Assembly (NCBI RefSeq): GCF_038246755.1
Contig: NZ_CP134706.1
Span: 1,426,001 to 1,490,000, forward strand
Length of the DNA: 64,000 nt
From: Micromonospora sp. FIMYZ51
Lineage (GTDB): Bacteria; Actinomycetota; Actinomycetes; Mycobacteriales; Micromonosporaceae
Reading direction: 5' to 3'
Shown here one piece after another: positions 53,289 through 64,000 of this stretch. Within the stretch, counting starts at the first letter, position 1. Every line of letters begins with the position of its first letter. The translations under genes and the position numbers were made by a program. The notes under the pieces were generated by a model, which saw only the letters and a list, made by a program, of their open reading frames with translations, searched no databases and was not told the origin of the DNA.

Positions 53289-55135
53289 CACTCGGGTACG
53301 CGGCGGTAGGCGCCGTCGCTGGCGGAGGTGGCCATCGAGGCGTACGCGCGCAGCGCGGCGGAGACCGGGCGTTGCCGGTCGACGGGGGTGTAGGGACGGT
53401 CCCGCTTCTCCTGGGCGACCCGGCGGGCGTCGAGGACGTCGGCCGGGACGTTCAGCTCGATGGAGCGGGTCGGGATGTCGATGACGATCTCGTCGCCCGG
53501 CTCGACAAGCGCGATCAGCCCGCCGGAGGCGGCCTCGGGGGAGGCGTGCCCGATGGACAGCCCCGAGGTGCCGCCGGAGAACCGGCCGTCGGTGAGCAGT
53601 GCGCAGGCCCGACCCAGCCCCCGGCCCTTGAGGAACGAGGTGGGGTAGAGCATCTCCTGCATGCCGGGGCCGCCCTTCGGGCCCTCGTAGCGGATCACCA
53701 CCACGTCCCCGGCGACGATCTCCTTGGCCAGGATGGCGGCGACCGCGTCATCCTGGGACTCGTAGACCTTTGCCGGCCCACGGAAGGTCAGGCACTCCTC
53801 GGGCACCCCGGCGGTCTTCACCACGCAGCCTTCGGGGGCGAGGTTGCCGTAGAGGATGGCCAGCCCACCGTCGGCGGTGTACGCGTGCTCCCGGTCGCGC
53901 ACGCAGCCCCCGGCCGCGTCGGTGTCCAGCGTGGACCACCGGTTGGTGGTGGAGAACGGCTCGGTGGTGCGCACTCCGCCCGGCGCTGCGTGGAACAGCT
54001 CGATCGCCTCGGCGTTGGCCGAGCCGCCGCGGATGTCCCAGTCGGCCAGCCAGCGCTCCAGCGAGGGGGCGTGCACCGCGTGCACGTCCCGCCGCAGCAG
54101 GCCGGCGCGATCCAGTTCACCGAGGATGGCCGGGATGCCACCGGCCCGGTGCACGTCCTCCATGTGGTACTGCGGCGAGTTCGGGGCGACCTTGGCCAGG
54201 CAGGGCACCCGGCGGGAGATCTCGTCGATGTCGGCGACGGTGAAGTCCAGTTCGGCCTCGCGGGCGGCGGCCAGCAGGTGCAGGATCGTGTTTGTCGAGC
54301 CGCCCATCGCCACGTCCAGGGCGACGGCGTTCTCGAACGCGGCCCGGGAGGCCACCATCCGGGGTAGTACGGAGGCGTCGTCCTGGTCGTACCACCGCTT
54401 GGCGATCTCCACGGCGGTGCGGCCGGCCTCGACGAAGAGCTGCCGGCGGGCGGCGTGGGTGGCAAGCGTCGAGCCGTTGCCCGGCAGCGCCAGCCCGATC
54501 GCCTCGGTGAGGCAGTTCATCGAGTTCGCGGTGAACATGCCCGAGCAGGAACCGCAGGTCGGGCAGGCGGAACGCTCGATCGCGTCGAGCTGGTCGTCGG
54601 TGACCGCCTCGTTCGAGGAGGCGATCATCGCGTCGATCAAGTCGATCTTGGAGTGCACGACGCCCTCGATCGCCACCGTCTTGCCGGCCTCCATCGGGCC
54701 GCCGGAGACGAAGACGGTCGGGATGTTGAGCCGCAGCGCGGCGAGCAGCATGCCCGGAGTGATCTTGTCGCAGTTGGAGATGCAGACCAGGGCGTCCGCG
54801 CAGTGCGCGTTGACCATGTACTCCACCGCGTCGGCGATCAACTCCCGGCTGGGCAGGGAGTAGAGCATGCCGCCGTGGCCCATGGCGATGCCGTCGTCGA
54901 CCGCGATGGTGTTGAACTCGCGGCCCACCCCGCCGGCCTCGGCGACCGCGTCGGCGACCAGGCCACCCATGTCCTTGAGGTGTACGTGACCTGGGACGAA
55001 CTGGGTGAAACTGTTCGCGATGGCGACGATCGGCTTGCCGAAATCGTCGTCGGTCATCCCGGTGGCCCGCCACAGGGCCCGGGCACCGGCCATCGTCCGA
55101 CCGTGCGTGGAGGTCTTCGACCGCAGCTCAGGCAT
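53288..55135 (-). CDS. ilvD: dihydroxy-acid dehydratase
   Basis: Third step of isoleucine and valine synthesis: dehydrates 2,3-dihydroxy acids to 2-oxo acids with an Fe-S cluster. The 615-aa protein has the cluster and active-site motifs [32 protein letters not shown] and the late [17 protein letters not shown] 55135 gives [12 protein letters not shown], a common start; upstream frame extends without support. It is transcribed opposite to ilvBNC, from which it is separated by a GGDEF-EAL gene, so it is controlled separately. Confidence 0.96.
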   Translation of the reverse strand: MPELRSKTSTHGRTMAGARALWRATGMTDDDFGKPIVAIANSFTQFVPGHVHLKDMGGLVADAVAEAGGVGREFNTIAVDDGIAMGHGGMLYSLPSRELIADAVEYMVNAHCADALVCISNCDKITPGMLLAALRLNIPTVFVSGGPMEAGKTVAIEGVVHSKIDLIDAMIASSNEAVTDDQLDAIERSACPTCGSCSGMFTANSMNCLTEAIGLALPGNGSTLATHAARRQLFVEAGRTAVEIAKRWYDQDDASVLPRMVASRAAFENAVALDVAMGGSTNTILHLLAAAREAELDFTVADIDEISRRVPCLAKVAPNSPQYHMEDVHRAGGIPAILGELDRAGLLRRDVHAVHAPSLERWLADWDIRGGSANAEAIELFHAAPGGVRTTEPFSTTNRWSTLDTDAAGGCVRDREHAYTADGGLAILYGNLAPEGCVVKTAGVPEECLTFRGPAKVYESQDDAVAAILAKEIVAGDVVVIRYEGPKGGPGMQEMLYPTSFLKGRGLGRACALLTDGRFSGGTSGLSIGHASPEAASGGLIALVEPGDEIVIDIPTRSIELNVPADVLDARRVAQEKRDRPYTPVDRQRPVSAALRAYASMATSASDGAYRRVPE

Positions 55136-55245
55136 GCCTACCAGTCTGGCACCGACAAAGCCGTACCGGACAGGGCTGCCGGCCGTGTCCCACCAGTTGC
55201 ACACCCGACTCCCATGGCGTGCGCTCATCCGGCAAAGTTGTGGGG

Positions 55246-57747
55246 GTGCACACACCCCCGGGCCTGATCGGCGCCGCTGCGCTGAGCGCGCTGGTGGCGC
55301 TCGTGGCCGGCGGGCTGCTGGCCGTCGCGGCCCGGCGCCGGGCCGGACCTCACCGGCAGGCGTACGCGCTGCTCGCCGTCGCCGCCGCGGTCGCCCTGCT
55401 CACCCTGCTCTGCGCGCTGGTCGTGGCGCTGAACCGGGGCGGGCACTGGCCGCACGAGCCGGCCCAGGACGTCGGCTGGCCGAGCGTGGTCGCGCTCGGC
55501 ACGGCAGTAAGCGGCCTGCTCTTCTGCCTCGGTCTGCTGCGGATGCCCGGGGTGGCCGGCTCGGCGGGCTCGGTCGCCCGGCTCGCCCTGGACGGCCTGA
55601 TCGTGGGCACGGCGCTGTGGTTCGTCGGCTGGGTGCTCTTCACCGAGCCGACCCGGCTGCTCGGCGACGCCACCCCGACGTCCTGCCCGGCGATCCTGAT
55701 CGCCTCGGTGAGCGCGGCCTCCAGCACCGGCCTCGCCGCGATCATGGTCTTCCGGGTCTCGGCGCCCCGGCGCGGCCTCGCCGTGCTGGCCGCCGGCATC
55801 ACCGTGGCCACCTGCGGCGGCCTCTGCCTGGCTGCCGGCCTCTGCCAGGCCGGTCCGGTGGTCACCTCGGTCAGCGCGGTCGCGCTCGCCAGCGGGCTGC
55901 TGATCGCCGCGCTGGCCGTGCACCGGATCGACCCGCCCGGCCAGGTTGCCATCGACGTGATCCGGCACGACGGCGAGTACGCGGTGATCCCGATGGCCGC
56001 GATGGTCGGCTCGGCGATCTACCACCTGCTCCAGGACGGCCGGTTCGACGCGCTCGGTGTCCTCGCTAGCAGCGTGCAGGGCTTCGCCCTGGTGGCCCGG
56101 CAGTACCTCACCCTGCACGAGGCGCGGGCCTACGCCCGGCGGCTCGCCGAGCGGGAGGCGCACTTCCGCCAGCTCGCGCACACCGACGCGCTCACCGGCC
56201 TGGCCAACCGGCGCGGGCTGCTGCGGGCGCTGCACCGGTGCGTCGAGGCGGGCGGCCCCTGCGTCCTGCTCAGTCTCGACCTCGACGGCTTCAAGCACGT
56301 GAACGACATGCGCGGCCACGACGTCGGCGACGCGGTGCTGGCCGAGGTCGGCCGACGACTGCGCGGCAACCTGCGCCCCGGTGACCTGGCCGCCCGGCTC
56401 GGTGGGGACGAGTTCGCGGTGCTCATGCACGGTGGCCCCACCGAGGCGGGGGCAGTCGCCGAGCGGCTGCTGGGCGTGCTCGGCGGCGGCTACGAGCAGC
56501 CAGAGGGGGCGGTGTTCCTCTCGGTGAGCATCGGACTGGCCGGCTGGACCGACGCGCCCGACGTCGAGCTGCTGCTGCGGCACGCGGATCTCGCGCTGCG
56601 CTACGCCAAGCAGCGCGGCAAGAACCGGATCGAGCGCTACGACGGTGCCTACGACCAGCTGCTGCGTCGGCGTACCACGCTGGAGCACGAGCTGCGCGGC
56701 GCGATCGAGCGCGACGAGCTACGGCTGGTCTTCCAGCCGGTGGCCTCCCTGCCCTCGGTCCGTCCGGTCGGTGCCGAGGCGCTGCTCCGCTGGCGCCACC
56801 CGGAGCTGGGCAACGTCCGCCCGGACGAGTTCATCCCGCTGGCCGAGGAGTGCGGGATGATCTCCACACTCGGTGCCTGGGTGCTGCACCAGGCCTGTCA
56901 CCAGCTGTCCCGCTGGCTGGCCGAGGGGCACGACGTCTGGGTGTCGGTGAACGTCTCCCCACGGGAGCTGCACGCACCCGAGTACGTGGTCCAGGTCGCC
57001 GAGGCGCTGCGCGCCCACCACGTCCCGCCGCAGCGGTTGGTGCTTGAGGTCACCGAGCACGCGGTCGCCACCGACCTGGACGAGCTGATCCGGCGACTCA
57101 CCGCGTTGCGGCTGACCGGCGTACGGATCGCCCTTGACGATTTCGGCGCCGGCTACTCCTCGCTGGGGCAGCTTCGCCGGCTGCCGATCGACATCCTCAA
57201 GATCGACCACGGGCTGGTGGCCGAGCACGAGCCGGTACGGCCGGTCGGCCGCGACGGTCCGGCCTTCGCGCCGATGGTCGACATCGTCATGCGGTTGGGG
57301 CACCAGTTCGGCCTGGAGGTCATCGCCGAGGGGGTGACCACCCCCACGGAGCTGGCCGCGGTGGTGGCCGCCGGCTGCCGTTTCGGCCAGGGTGCGCTGT
57401 TCGGCTGGGGCGTACCGGCCGAGCACCTGGAGGCGATGCTGGAGGCGGCCACCTCACCGGGCGCCCGACCGAGCCGCCCGGTGCCGGCAGCGGCCGGCCC
57501 ACCGAGCCGCCCGGTGCCGGCAGCGGCCGGCCCACCGAGCCGCCCGGTGCTGGCCGCCGGCGCGCCGAGTCGGCCGGTGTCGGGGGAGCGTGCGGCCGGC
57601 CGCCAACCGCCCGGTCAACGCCCCGGCGAGGGGGTCGCCGAGCAGGTCACGCCGGGTGTGGCCGGCGTGCCGGGGCATGCCACGCCGAACTCCGTGGACC
57701 AAAATATGGGATCAGTTGACTCATCGCGTGAGATGCGTCAGTCTTGA
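55246..57747 (+). CDS. membrane GGDEF-EAL cyclic-di-GMP enzyme
   Basis: An 833-aa protein with about nine hydrophobic helices (1-290), a GGDEF domain ([12 protein letters not shown], intact [11 protein letters not shown]) and an EAL domain with [35 protein letters not shown] and IAEGV, all apparently catalytic. A disordered Pro/Arg/Ala tail (about 740-833) contains 11-residue repeats [11 protein letters not shown]. Start is uncertain: GTG 55246 is used, but 55219 and 55240 are in frame. The end of its coding region overlaps the putative ilvB promoter, and its stop is 4 nt before the ilvB leader peptide. Confidence 0.88.
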   Translation: MHTPPGLIGAAALSALVALVAGGLLAVAARRRAGPHRQAYALLAVAAAVALLTLLCALVVALNRGGHWPHEPAQDVGWPSVVALGTAVSGLLFCLGLLRMPGVAGSAGSVARLALDGLIVGTALWFVGWVLFTEPTRLLGDATPTSCPAILIASVSAASSTGLAAIMVFRVSAPRRGLAVLAAGITVATCGGLCLAAGLCQAGPVVTSVSAVALASGLLIAALAVHRIDPPGQVAIDVIRHDGEYAVIPMAAMVGSAIYHLLQDGRFDALGVLASSVQGFALVARQYLTLHEARAYARRLAEREAHFRQLAHTDALTGLANRRGLLRALHRCVEAGGPCVLLSLDLDGFKHVNDMRGHDVGDAVLAEVGRRLRGNLRPGDLAARLGGDEFAVLMHGGPTEAGAVAERLLGVLGGGYEQPEGAVFLSVSIGLAGWTDAPDVELLLRHADLALRYAKQRGKNRIERYDGAYDQLLRRRTTLEHELRGAIERDELRLVFQPVASLPSVRPVGAEALLRWRHPELGNVRPDEFIPLAEECGMISTLGAWVLHQACHQLSRWLAEGHDVWVSVNVSPRELHAPEYVVQVAEALRAHHVPPQRLVLEVTEHAVATDLDELIRRLTALRLTGVRIALDDFGAGYSSLGQLRRLPIDILKIDHGLVAEHEPVRPVGRDGPAFAPMVDIVMRLGHQFGLEVIAEGVTTPTELAAVVAAGCRFGQGALFGWGVPAEHLEAMLEAATSPGARPSRPVPAAAGPPSRPVPAAAGPPSRPVLAAGAPSRPVSGERAAGRQPPGQRPGEGVAEQVTPGVAGVPGHATPNSVDQNMGSVDSSREMRQS
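57468..57556 (+). repeat. 33-bp tandem repeat in the GGDEF-EAL tail
   Basis: Two identical 33-bp units (57468-57500 and 57501-57533) and a partial third, encoding [11 protein letters not shown] repeats. Confidence 0.85.
57716..57744 (+). promoter_or_regulatory. candidate ilvB promoter TTGACT-17-CAGTCT
   Basis: TTGACT (57716-57721), a 17-nt spacer and CAGTCT (57739-57744) lie within the last codons of the GGDEF-EAL gene. A transcript starting about 7 nt later would begin at the leader peptide ATG at 57752. Confidence 0.45.
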
Positions 57748-57751
57748 GCCC

Positions 57752-57787
57752 ATGTCGTCGTACCGGTCGCTGCGAGTACTTATCTGA
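57752..57787 (+). CDS. ilvB leader peptide MSSYRSLRVLI
   Basis: An 11-codon ORF whose last five codons are Leu-Arg-Val-Leu-Ile, the end products of the operon, directly followed by a hairpin and a terminator. This is the classic layout of an attenuation leader: ribosome stalling at Val/Leu/Ile codons when branched-chain amino acids are scarce would prevent terminator formation. The ATG is at or near the predicted transcript start, so it may be leaderless. Similar leaders precede ilvBNC in other actinobacteria. Confidence 0.75.
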   Translation: MSSYRSLRVLI

Positions 57788-57849
57788 GCGCACTCTCCTC
57801 GCCTGAGAGTGCGCTGGCCCCGTGCATCTGGCACGTGGGCCTTTTTCTT
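57787..57849 (+). terminator. ilvBNC attenuator: hairpin plus intrinsic terminator
   Basis: Hairpin A: AGCGCACTCTC (57787-57797) with GAGAGTGCGCT (57805-57815). Hairpin B: GGCCCCGTGC (57816-57825) with 57831-57841 (one bulged T), followed by TTTTTCTT (57842-57849). B is a textbook intrinsic terminator upstream of ilvB. I have not worked out the alternative antiterminator pairing. Confidence 0.8.
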
Positions 57850-57931
57850 GCCGTCGAACCCATCGAACGCTGGCCTCGCCCGCGTTCCACAGTCTGAGCA
57901 GCCCCACCAACTCCAGCCGAAGGCCAACGTC

Positions 57932-59794
57932 ATGACGAGACCCACGCCAGAGACCCTCGCCCACTCCGCCCGGCGCGCCCGTACCGCCGTCGAGGCCCCG
58001 GGCGACACCGAATCCGTCCGCCCCGCCGCCACGCCGGTACGCTCCGCCCCGGCCCAGGTCTCGGGTGCCGGCTCGCTGGTGCGCTCGCTGGAGGCGCTCG
58101 GCGTCGACGTCGTCTTCGGCATCCCGGGTGGCGCGATCCTGCCGGCGTACGACCCGCTCTACGACTCGACCGTCCGGCACATCCTGGTCCGGCACGAGCA
58201 GGGCGCCGGCCACGCCGCCACCGGCTACGCGCAGGCCACCGGCCGGGTCGGGGTGTGCATCGCCACCTCCGGACCGGGCGCGACGAACCTGGTCACCCCG
58301 ATCGCCGACGCGTACATGGACTCGGTGCCGCTGGTGGCGATCACCGGCCAGGTGGCCCGTCCGGCGATCGGCACGGACGCCTTCCAGGAGGCGGACATCC
58401 AGGGCATCACGCTGCCGATCACCAAGCACAACTTCTTGGTGCAGGACGCCAGCGAGATCCCGCGCGTGCTGGCCGAGGCGTTCCACCTGGCCGCGACCGG
58501 TCGGCCCGGCCCGGTGCTGGTGGACATCCCCAAGGACGTCCTTCAGGCGTCCACCGCGTTCGCCTGGCCGCCCACCCTGGACCTGCCCGGTTACCGGCCC
58601 ACCCTGCACCCGCACGGCAAGCAGATCCGGGAAGCGGCGCGGCTGATGACCGGCGCCCGGCGTCCGGTGCTCTACGTCGGCGGCGGCGTGCTCAAGGCCG
58701 GTGCCACCGAGGGCCTGCGGCGGTTGGCCGAGCTGACCGGCATCCCGGTGGTCACCACGCTGATGGCCCTCGGCGCGTTCCCCGACTCGCACCGGCAGCA
58801 CCTGGGCATGCCGGGCATGCACGGCACCGTCGCCGCGGTCTACGGCCTCCAGAAGGCCGACCTGATCGTGGCGCTCGGCGCCCGGTTCGACGACCGGGTC
58901 ACCGGCAAGCTGGACTCCTTCGCCCCGGACGCCACGGTGGTGCACGCCGACATCGACCCGGCCGAGATCGGCAAGAACCGGCACGCGGACGTGCCGATCG
59001 TCGGCGATGCCCGGCACGTGATCGACGAACTGCTCGCGGCGGTCACCGCCGAGCGGACGGCCGGGCGTACGCCCGACCTCGCCGACTGGTGGACGCAGCT
59101 CGACGACCTGCGCGAGCGGTACCCGCTGGGCTACGAGGAGCCCTCCGACGGCACCCTCTCTCCGCAGTACGTGATCAAGCGGCTGGGGGAGATCGCCGGA
59201 CCGGACGCGATCTACGTGGCCGGCGTCGGCCAGCATCAGATGTGGGCCTCCCAGTTCATCTCGTACGAGAAGCCGCAGACCTGGCTCAACTCCGGTGGCC
59301 TCGGCACCATGGGCTACGCGGTGCCGGCGGCGATGGGCGCCAAGGTCGGCAAGCCCGACACGGTGGTCTGGGCGATCGACGGCGACGGCTGCTTCCAGAT
59401 GACCAACCAGGAGTTGGCCACCTGTGCCCTGGAGGGCATCCCGGTCAAGATCGCCGTGATCAACAACGGCAATCTCGGCATGGTCCGCCAGTGGCAGACG
59501 CTGTTCTACGGCGAGCGTTACTCCAACACCGATCTCGGCACCCACAAGCACCGGATCCCGGACTTCGTCAAGCTCGCCGAGGCGCTCGGCTGCGTCGGGC
59601 TGCGCTGCGAGACCGCCGAGGACGTGGACAAGACGATCGAGGCGGCGATGTCGATAAACGACGCGCCGGTGGTCATCGACTTCGTGGTCGGCAAGGACGC
59701 CATGGTCTGGCCGATGGTCGCCGCCGGCACCAGCAACGACGAGATCATGTTCGCCCGTGGCGTCCGCCCGGTCTTCGACGAAGACGACATCTAG
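57932..59794 (+). CDS. ilvB: acetolactate synthase large subunit
   Basis: ThDP- and FAD-dependent enzyme joining two pyruvates, or pyruvate and 2-oxobutyrate, at the first common step of branched-chain amino acid synthesis. The 620-aa protein has a catalytic Glu in [13 protein letters not shown], a Q motif [15 protein letters not shown] and the ThDP motif [16 protein letters not shown] to [13 protein letters not shown]. An N-terminal extension of about 45 residues precedes [16 protein letters not shown] 57932 follows GAAGG by 8 nt. Expression is likely controlled by the upstream attenuator. Confidence 0.97.
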   Translation: MTRPTPETLAHSARRARTAVEAPGDTESVRPAATPVRSAPAQVSGAGSLVRSLEALGVDVVFGIPGGAILPAYDPLYDSTVRHILVRHEQGAGHAATGYAQATGRVGVCIATSGPGATNLVTPIADAYMDSVPLVAITGQVARPAIGTDAFQEADIQGITLPITKHNFLVQDASEIPRVLAEAFHLAATGRPGPVLVDIPKDVLQASTAFAWPPTLDLPGYRPTLHPHGKQIREAARLMTGARRPVLYVGGGVLKAGATEGLRRLAELTGIPVVTTLMALGAFPDSHRQHLGMPGMHGTVAAVYGLQKADLIVALGARFDDRVTGKLDSFAPDATVVHADIDPAEIGKNRHADVPIVGDARHVIDELLAAVTAERTAGRTPDLADWWTQLDDLRERYPLGYEEPSDGTLSPQYVIKRLGEIAGPDAIYVAGVGQHQMWASQFISYEKPQTWLNSGGLGTMGYAVPAAMGAKVGKPDTVVWAIDGDGCFQMTNQELATCALEGIPVKIAVINNGNLGMVRQWQTLFYGERYSNTDLGTHKHRIPDFVKLAEALGCVGLRCETAEDVDKTIEAAMSINDAPVVIDFVVGKDAMVWPMVAAGTSNDEIMFARGVRPVFDEDDI

Positions 59795-59806
59795 GAAGGC
59801 ACAGCC

Positions 59807-61419
<1,613 letters not shown>

Positions 61420-61760
61420 TCAGCTTTTCGGGCCGGCGGCCCGTGCCCCGACGCTCTCCCCGGCGGCGGGTCACGGGCCGCCGTCATGTCCCGGCGTGCC
61501 GCTGGGCTGCCTGCCCGGCGTCGGGCCGTAGTGGGCCTCGCCACGCGGTGCGCTGATGAACGGGGCATGACAGGCGTGCGACAGACCCGTGTGAGGGCAC
61601 TCACCCCACGGTCTGAGACACGTTGCCCGGGCTGCCGCCTACGATCCCTGATAGGTGCTGGCCAGCTGGCACCTGACGGCACATGGCACGGACCAGCGCC
61701 GGCCGCAGCGCGGCGTTCCGGCGCTCCAGACCGCTCGCACACCAGCGTCTACGAGGACCA
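61420..61760. other. 341-nt gap between ilvC and serA
   Basis: Begins with a strong hairpin, CGGCGGCCCGTG (61434-61445) pairing with 61472-61483, which probably ends the ilv transcript. Near the right end, AGGTGC (61653-61658) and GCACCT (61669-61674) form a small stem-loop about 90 nt before serA. TTGCCC (61623-61628) and TACGAT (61640-61645) are promoter-like but only 11 nt apart. No riboswitch was recognised. Confidence 0.4.
61434..61483 (+). terminator. hairpin after ilvC
   Basis: A 12-bp perfect stem, CGGCGGCCCGTG with CACGGGCCGCCG, around a 26-nt G+C-rich loop, 15 nt after the ilvC stop. It has no T-run. Confidence 0.55.
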
Positions 61761-63359
61761 ATGACTCCTGTCGTACTGATCGCCGAAGAACTTGCCCCCG
61801 CCGCCATCGAGGTGCTCGCCCACGACTTCGACGTCCGGCACGTCGACGGCACCGACCGCCCGGCCCTGCTCTCCGCGCTGTCCGAGGCCGACGCCGTCAT
61901 CGTCCGTAGCGCCACCCAGATCGACGCCGAGGCGATCGCCGCCGCGCCGCGGCTGAAGGTCGTGGCCCGCGCTGGTGTGGGTCTGGACAACGTCGAGGTG
62001 CCGGCCGCCACCGCCCGGGGTGTCATGGTCGTCAACGCCCCCACCTCCAACATCGTCTCCGCCGCCGAGCAGGCGGTCGCGCTGCTGCTCGCGGTCGCCC
62101 GCAACACCGCAAGCGCCAGCGCCGCGCTCAAGGCGGGGGAGTGGAAGCGCTCGAAGTACACCGGCGTCGAGATCCAGGGCAAGACCGTCGGCGTGGTCGG
62201 CCTCGGCCGCATCGGCGTGCTGTTCGCGCAGCGCATCGCCGCGTTCGGCACCCGGCTGATCGCGTACGACCCGTACATCCAGCCGGCCCGGGCCGCGCAG
62301 CTCGGGGTACGCCTGGTCGGGCTGGAGGAGCTGCTGCGGGAGAGCGACTTCATCTCGATCCACCTGCCGAAGACCCCGGAGACCGTGGGCCTGATCGGTG
62401 AGAAGGAACTGTCGATCGTCAAGCCGGGCGTACGGATCGTCAACGCCGCGCGCGGCGGCCTGATCGACGAGCAGGCCCTCGCCGACGCGCTCGCCGAGGG
62501 CCGGGTCGGCGGTGCCGGGGTGGACGTGTACGCCAAGGAGCCCTGCACCTCCTCGCCGCTGTTCGCCTTCGACAACGTGGTGGCCACCCCGCACCTGGGC
62601 GCCTCCACCGCCGAGGCGCAGGACAAGGCGGGTCTGGCCGTGGCGAAGAGCGTGAAGCTGGCGTTGCAGGGCGAATTCGTGCCGGACGCGGTGAACGTGC
62701 AGGCCGGTGGCGTGGTCGCCGAGGACGTCCGCCCGCTGCTGCCGCTGGCCGAGAAGCTCGGCCGCGCCTTCACCGCGCTGGCCGGCGGCGTCGCCGCAAG
62801 CGTCACCATCGAGGTGCGGGGCGAGATCGTCGACCACGACGTCTCGGTGCTCAAGCTCGCCGCGACCAAGGGGCTGTTCAGCTCGGTGGTCGAGGAGCAG
62901 GTGACCTACGTCAACGCGCCGCACCTGGCCGCCCAGCGCGGGGTCGAGGTGACGCTGACCACGCAGACCGAGACCGTGGAGCACCCGGTCCTGGTGACCG
63001 TACGCGGCGCGCTGCCCGACGGCCGCACGGTGAGCGTCTCCGGCACGGTGACCCACGCCGGCAGCCGGGACCTGCTCAAGCTGACCGAGGTGGACGGCTT
63101 CGACGTGGAGATCGGCGCGGAGGGCATCCTGCTCTTCCTGCGCTACGCCGACCGTCCGGGGGTGGTCGGCACCGTGGGCACCCTGCTCGGTGAGGCCGGC
63201 ATCAACATCGCGGCGATGCAGGTGGCCCGGCGCGAGGCCGGCGGCGAGACGCTGATGACCCTCACCGTCGACCAGGCGCTCGGTGCGGACCTGCTCACCT
63301 CGGCCGCCGACTCCATCGGCGCGACCGCGGCCAGCGCGGCCGACCTGCGCGACGAGTAG
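61761..63359 (+). CDS. serA: D-3-phosphoglycerate dehydrogenase
   Basis: First step of serine synthesis, oxidising 3-phosphoglycerate with NAD+. The 532-aa protein is the long form, as in mycobacteria: a substrate domain with RAGVGLDNVEV, a Rossmann motif VGLGRIGVLFAQRIAAFG, catalytic Arg in NAARGGLID, Glu in YAKEPC and His in TPHLGAST, then the ASB intervening domain (about 320-450) and a C-terminal ACT domain (LLFLRYADRPGVVGTVGTLL) for serine feedback. ATG 61761 follows GAGGA; the longer frame to 61683 is not supported. A terminator hairpin follows. Confidence 0.97.
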   Translation: MTPVVLIAEELAPAAIEVLAHDFDVRHVDGTDRPALLSALSEADAVIVRSATQIDAEAIAAAPRLKVVARAGVGLDNVEVPAATARGVMVVNAPTSNIVSAAEQAVALLLAVARNTASASAALKAGEWKRSKYTGVEIQGKTVGVVGLGRIGVLFAQRIAAFGTRLIAYDPYIQPARAAQLGVRLVGLEELLRESDFISIHLPKTPETVGLIGEKELSIVKPGVRIVNAARGGLIDEQALADALAEGRVGGAGVDVYAKEPCTSSPLFAFDNVVATPHLGASTAEAQDKAGLAVAKSVKLALQGEFVPDAVNVQAGGVVAEDVRPLLPLAEKLGRAFTALAGGVAASVTIEVRGEIVDHDVSVLKLAATKGLFSSVVEEQVTYVNAPHLAAQRGVEVTLTTQTETVEHPVLVTVRGALPDGRTVSVSGTVTHAGSRDLLKLTEVDGFDVEIGAEGILLFLRYADRPGVVGTVGTLLGEAGINIAAMQVARREAGGETLMTLTVDQALGADLLTSAADSIGATAASAADLRDE

Positions 63360-63376
63360 TCCACGCACGACCGGTA

Positions 63377-63402
63377 GGGGCCCGACCTCATGGTCGGGCC
63401 CC
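63377..63402. terminator. terminator hairpin between serA and the convergent gene
   Basis: GGGGCCCGACC (63377-63387), loop TCAT, GGTCGGGCCCC (63392-63402). An 11-bp perfect stem 17 nt after the serA stop, usable on both strands. No T-run, as is usual in actinobacteria. Confidence 0.75.
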
Positions 63403-63439
63403 TCGTCGTCGCGCGGGGCTCTGCGGGCTGCCGCGCGGT

Positions 63440-63799
63440 TCAGCCGGGCAGGCGGGCTGCCGGCGGCGGATAGACCGAACCGTCCTGGGCGTCGAAGAGC
63501 ATCAGCCGACACTCACCGGCCAGCCGCTCGATGTCGAGCAGCACCTGATCGGCGCAGGCCGGATCCAGGTTCAGTTCGATGTGGTCGGCCGCCGTGTGCA
63601 GGGGCGTGACCGCCCAGGGGCTGCCCGGACCCGCCGCGCGCTCGGGGTAACTGGCGGTGATCGCCCGATAGAAGGCGACCAGTCGCGGGTCCGGTTGGCG
63701 CTGGAGGTGCTGGCCCTGCCGGCACCGCTGCACCGCCGCTCGCACGTCCTCGGGCGTCGCCCTGTCCGCCAGGGCCCACACGCTCAGATCGAAACTCAC
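63440..63799 (-). CDS. small hypothetical protein
   Basis: A 119-aa protein of unknown function beginning MSFDLSVWALADRATPEDVR. It has RLVAFYRAITASYPE, SPWAVTPL and a final LMLFDAQDGSVYPP, a pattern I associate with small conserved actinobacterial proteins of unknown role. It is mixed alpha/beta with no signal peptide or membrane helix. GTG 63799 is chosen by the pattern; the ribosome binding site is weak. The longer frame to 63991 covers the promoter region and is rejected. Confidence 0.7.
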   Translation of the reverse strand: MSFDLSVWALADRATPEDVRAAVQRCRQGQHLQRQPDPRLVAFYRAITASYPERAAGPGSPWAVTPLHTAADHIELNLDPACADQVLLDIERLAGECRLMLFDAQDGSVYPPPAARLPG

Positions 63800-63897
63800 G
63801 GCGGACAGCGTGCCATCCGCACTTTCCCTTGTCGAAAACGCCCCGGCTGCCGGGTGGTCCAGGGTGGAACGGTGCCGGGATGTCCTGTGTGGACCCC

Positions 63898-63927
63898 TTG
63901 CCGTAAATCGCGTCAATTCGATAGCGT
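63898..63927 (+). promoter_or_regulatory. promoter TTGCCG-18-TAGCGT of a gene beyond the window
   Basis: TTGCCG (63898-63903), an 18-nt spacer and TAGCGT (63922-63927) face the right edge. No start codon with a convincing coding frame follows within the window. Confidence 0.45.
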
Positions 63928-64000
63928 ACGCAGGCGGTTGCTGGCCGCGCCCGTGGCGCCGGCCCGTCTTCGGGTGGCGAGGTTGACGCACCGGCCGACC

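Noticed and set aside
61653..61674. Riboswitch upstream of serA
   Set aside because: Only a small stem-loop is visible; no recognised riboswitch core was found.

Overview
The window looks like the chromosome of a high-GC filamentous actinomycete, most likely from the Micromonosporaceae. This rests on the very G+C-rich codon use, frequent GTG starts, many actinobacterial TANNNT -10 boxes just upstream of start codons, an XRE/DUF397 pair, a class F sortase, EspC/WXG100-type proteins, and a housekeeping gene order that I recall from Mycobacterium tuberculosis Rv3025c-Rv2996c: iscS, mnmA, MetE-like, ligA, gatC, gatA, gatB, LppZ-like, Cfp6-like, ilvBNC, serA. No rRNA, tRNA or CRISPR array was seen.

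Layout. 0-1.4 kb: a surface protein (5' end outside the window) translationally coupled to a class F sortase. 1.4-16 kb: core genes for tRNA thiolation (iscS, mnmA), a MetE-like protein, an ADP-ribosylglycohydrolase, DNA ligase (ligA), a membrane GGDEF-EAL protein, the amidotransferase genes gatCA and gatB, and an LPXTG surface protein with recently duplicated Ig-like repeats. 16-25 kb: an AceE-like thiamine-diphosphate enzyme, a membrane metallophosphoesterase, a PQQ-type sugar dehydrogenase lipoprotein, a 2-hydroxyacid dehydrogenase, a PH-like protein and a second GGDEF-EAL protein. 25-35 kb: a mannan utilisation locus made of a LacI regulator, a sugar ABC importer without its ATPase, a cytoplasmic beta-mannosidase and a secreted GH5 mannanase, with matching operator-like palindromes. 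35-38 kb: ArsR, a SulP transporter and a serine hydrolase.

38.3-47 kb is the accessory island, visibly less G+C-rich than its flanks. It holds an RloA/RloB (AbiL-like) pair whose RloB seems to lack its central core, a GNAT acetyltransferase, an alpha/beta hydrolase, and a tandemly duplicated minus-strand cassette of small helical proteins. The cassette order is X (86-87 aa hairpin), Y (the same hairpin fused to a coiled coil, one membrane segment and a basic tail), Z (about 142 aa soluble protein). There is one extra X and a decayed third Z remnant. Next to it lie two near-identical DUF397 genes and an XRE/DUF5753 regulator. I do not recognise the X-Y-Z cassette as a described system and consider it the best candidate for something new here.

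47-53 kb: a large Cys-rich protein with DnaJ-like zinc motifs, an AraC-VOC pair, then an orphan ESX-like group (WXG membrane protein, EspC-like protein, YbaB-like protein, PH-like membrane protein) with degenerate tandem arrays between genes. 53-63.4 kb: branched-chain amino acid and serine synthesis, with ilvD on the minus strand, a third GGDEF-EAL protein, an attenuator leader peptide (MSSYRSLRVLI) with terminator, then ilvB, ilvN, ilvC and serA. The window ends with a small hypothetical gene and the promoter of a gene beyond the right edge.

Three families of palindromic intergenic elements recur, and most copies abut or overlap stop codons. Several genes look leaderless, with TANNNT 5-8 nt before the start codon.
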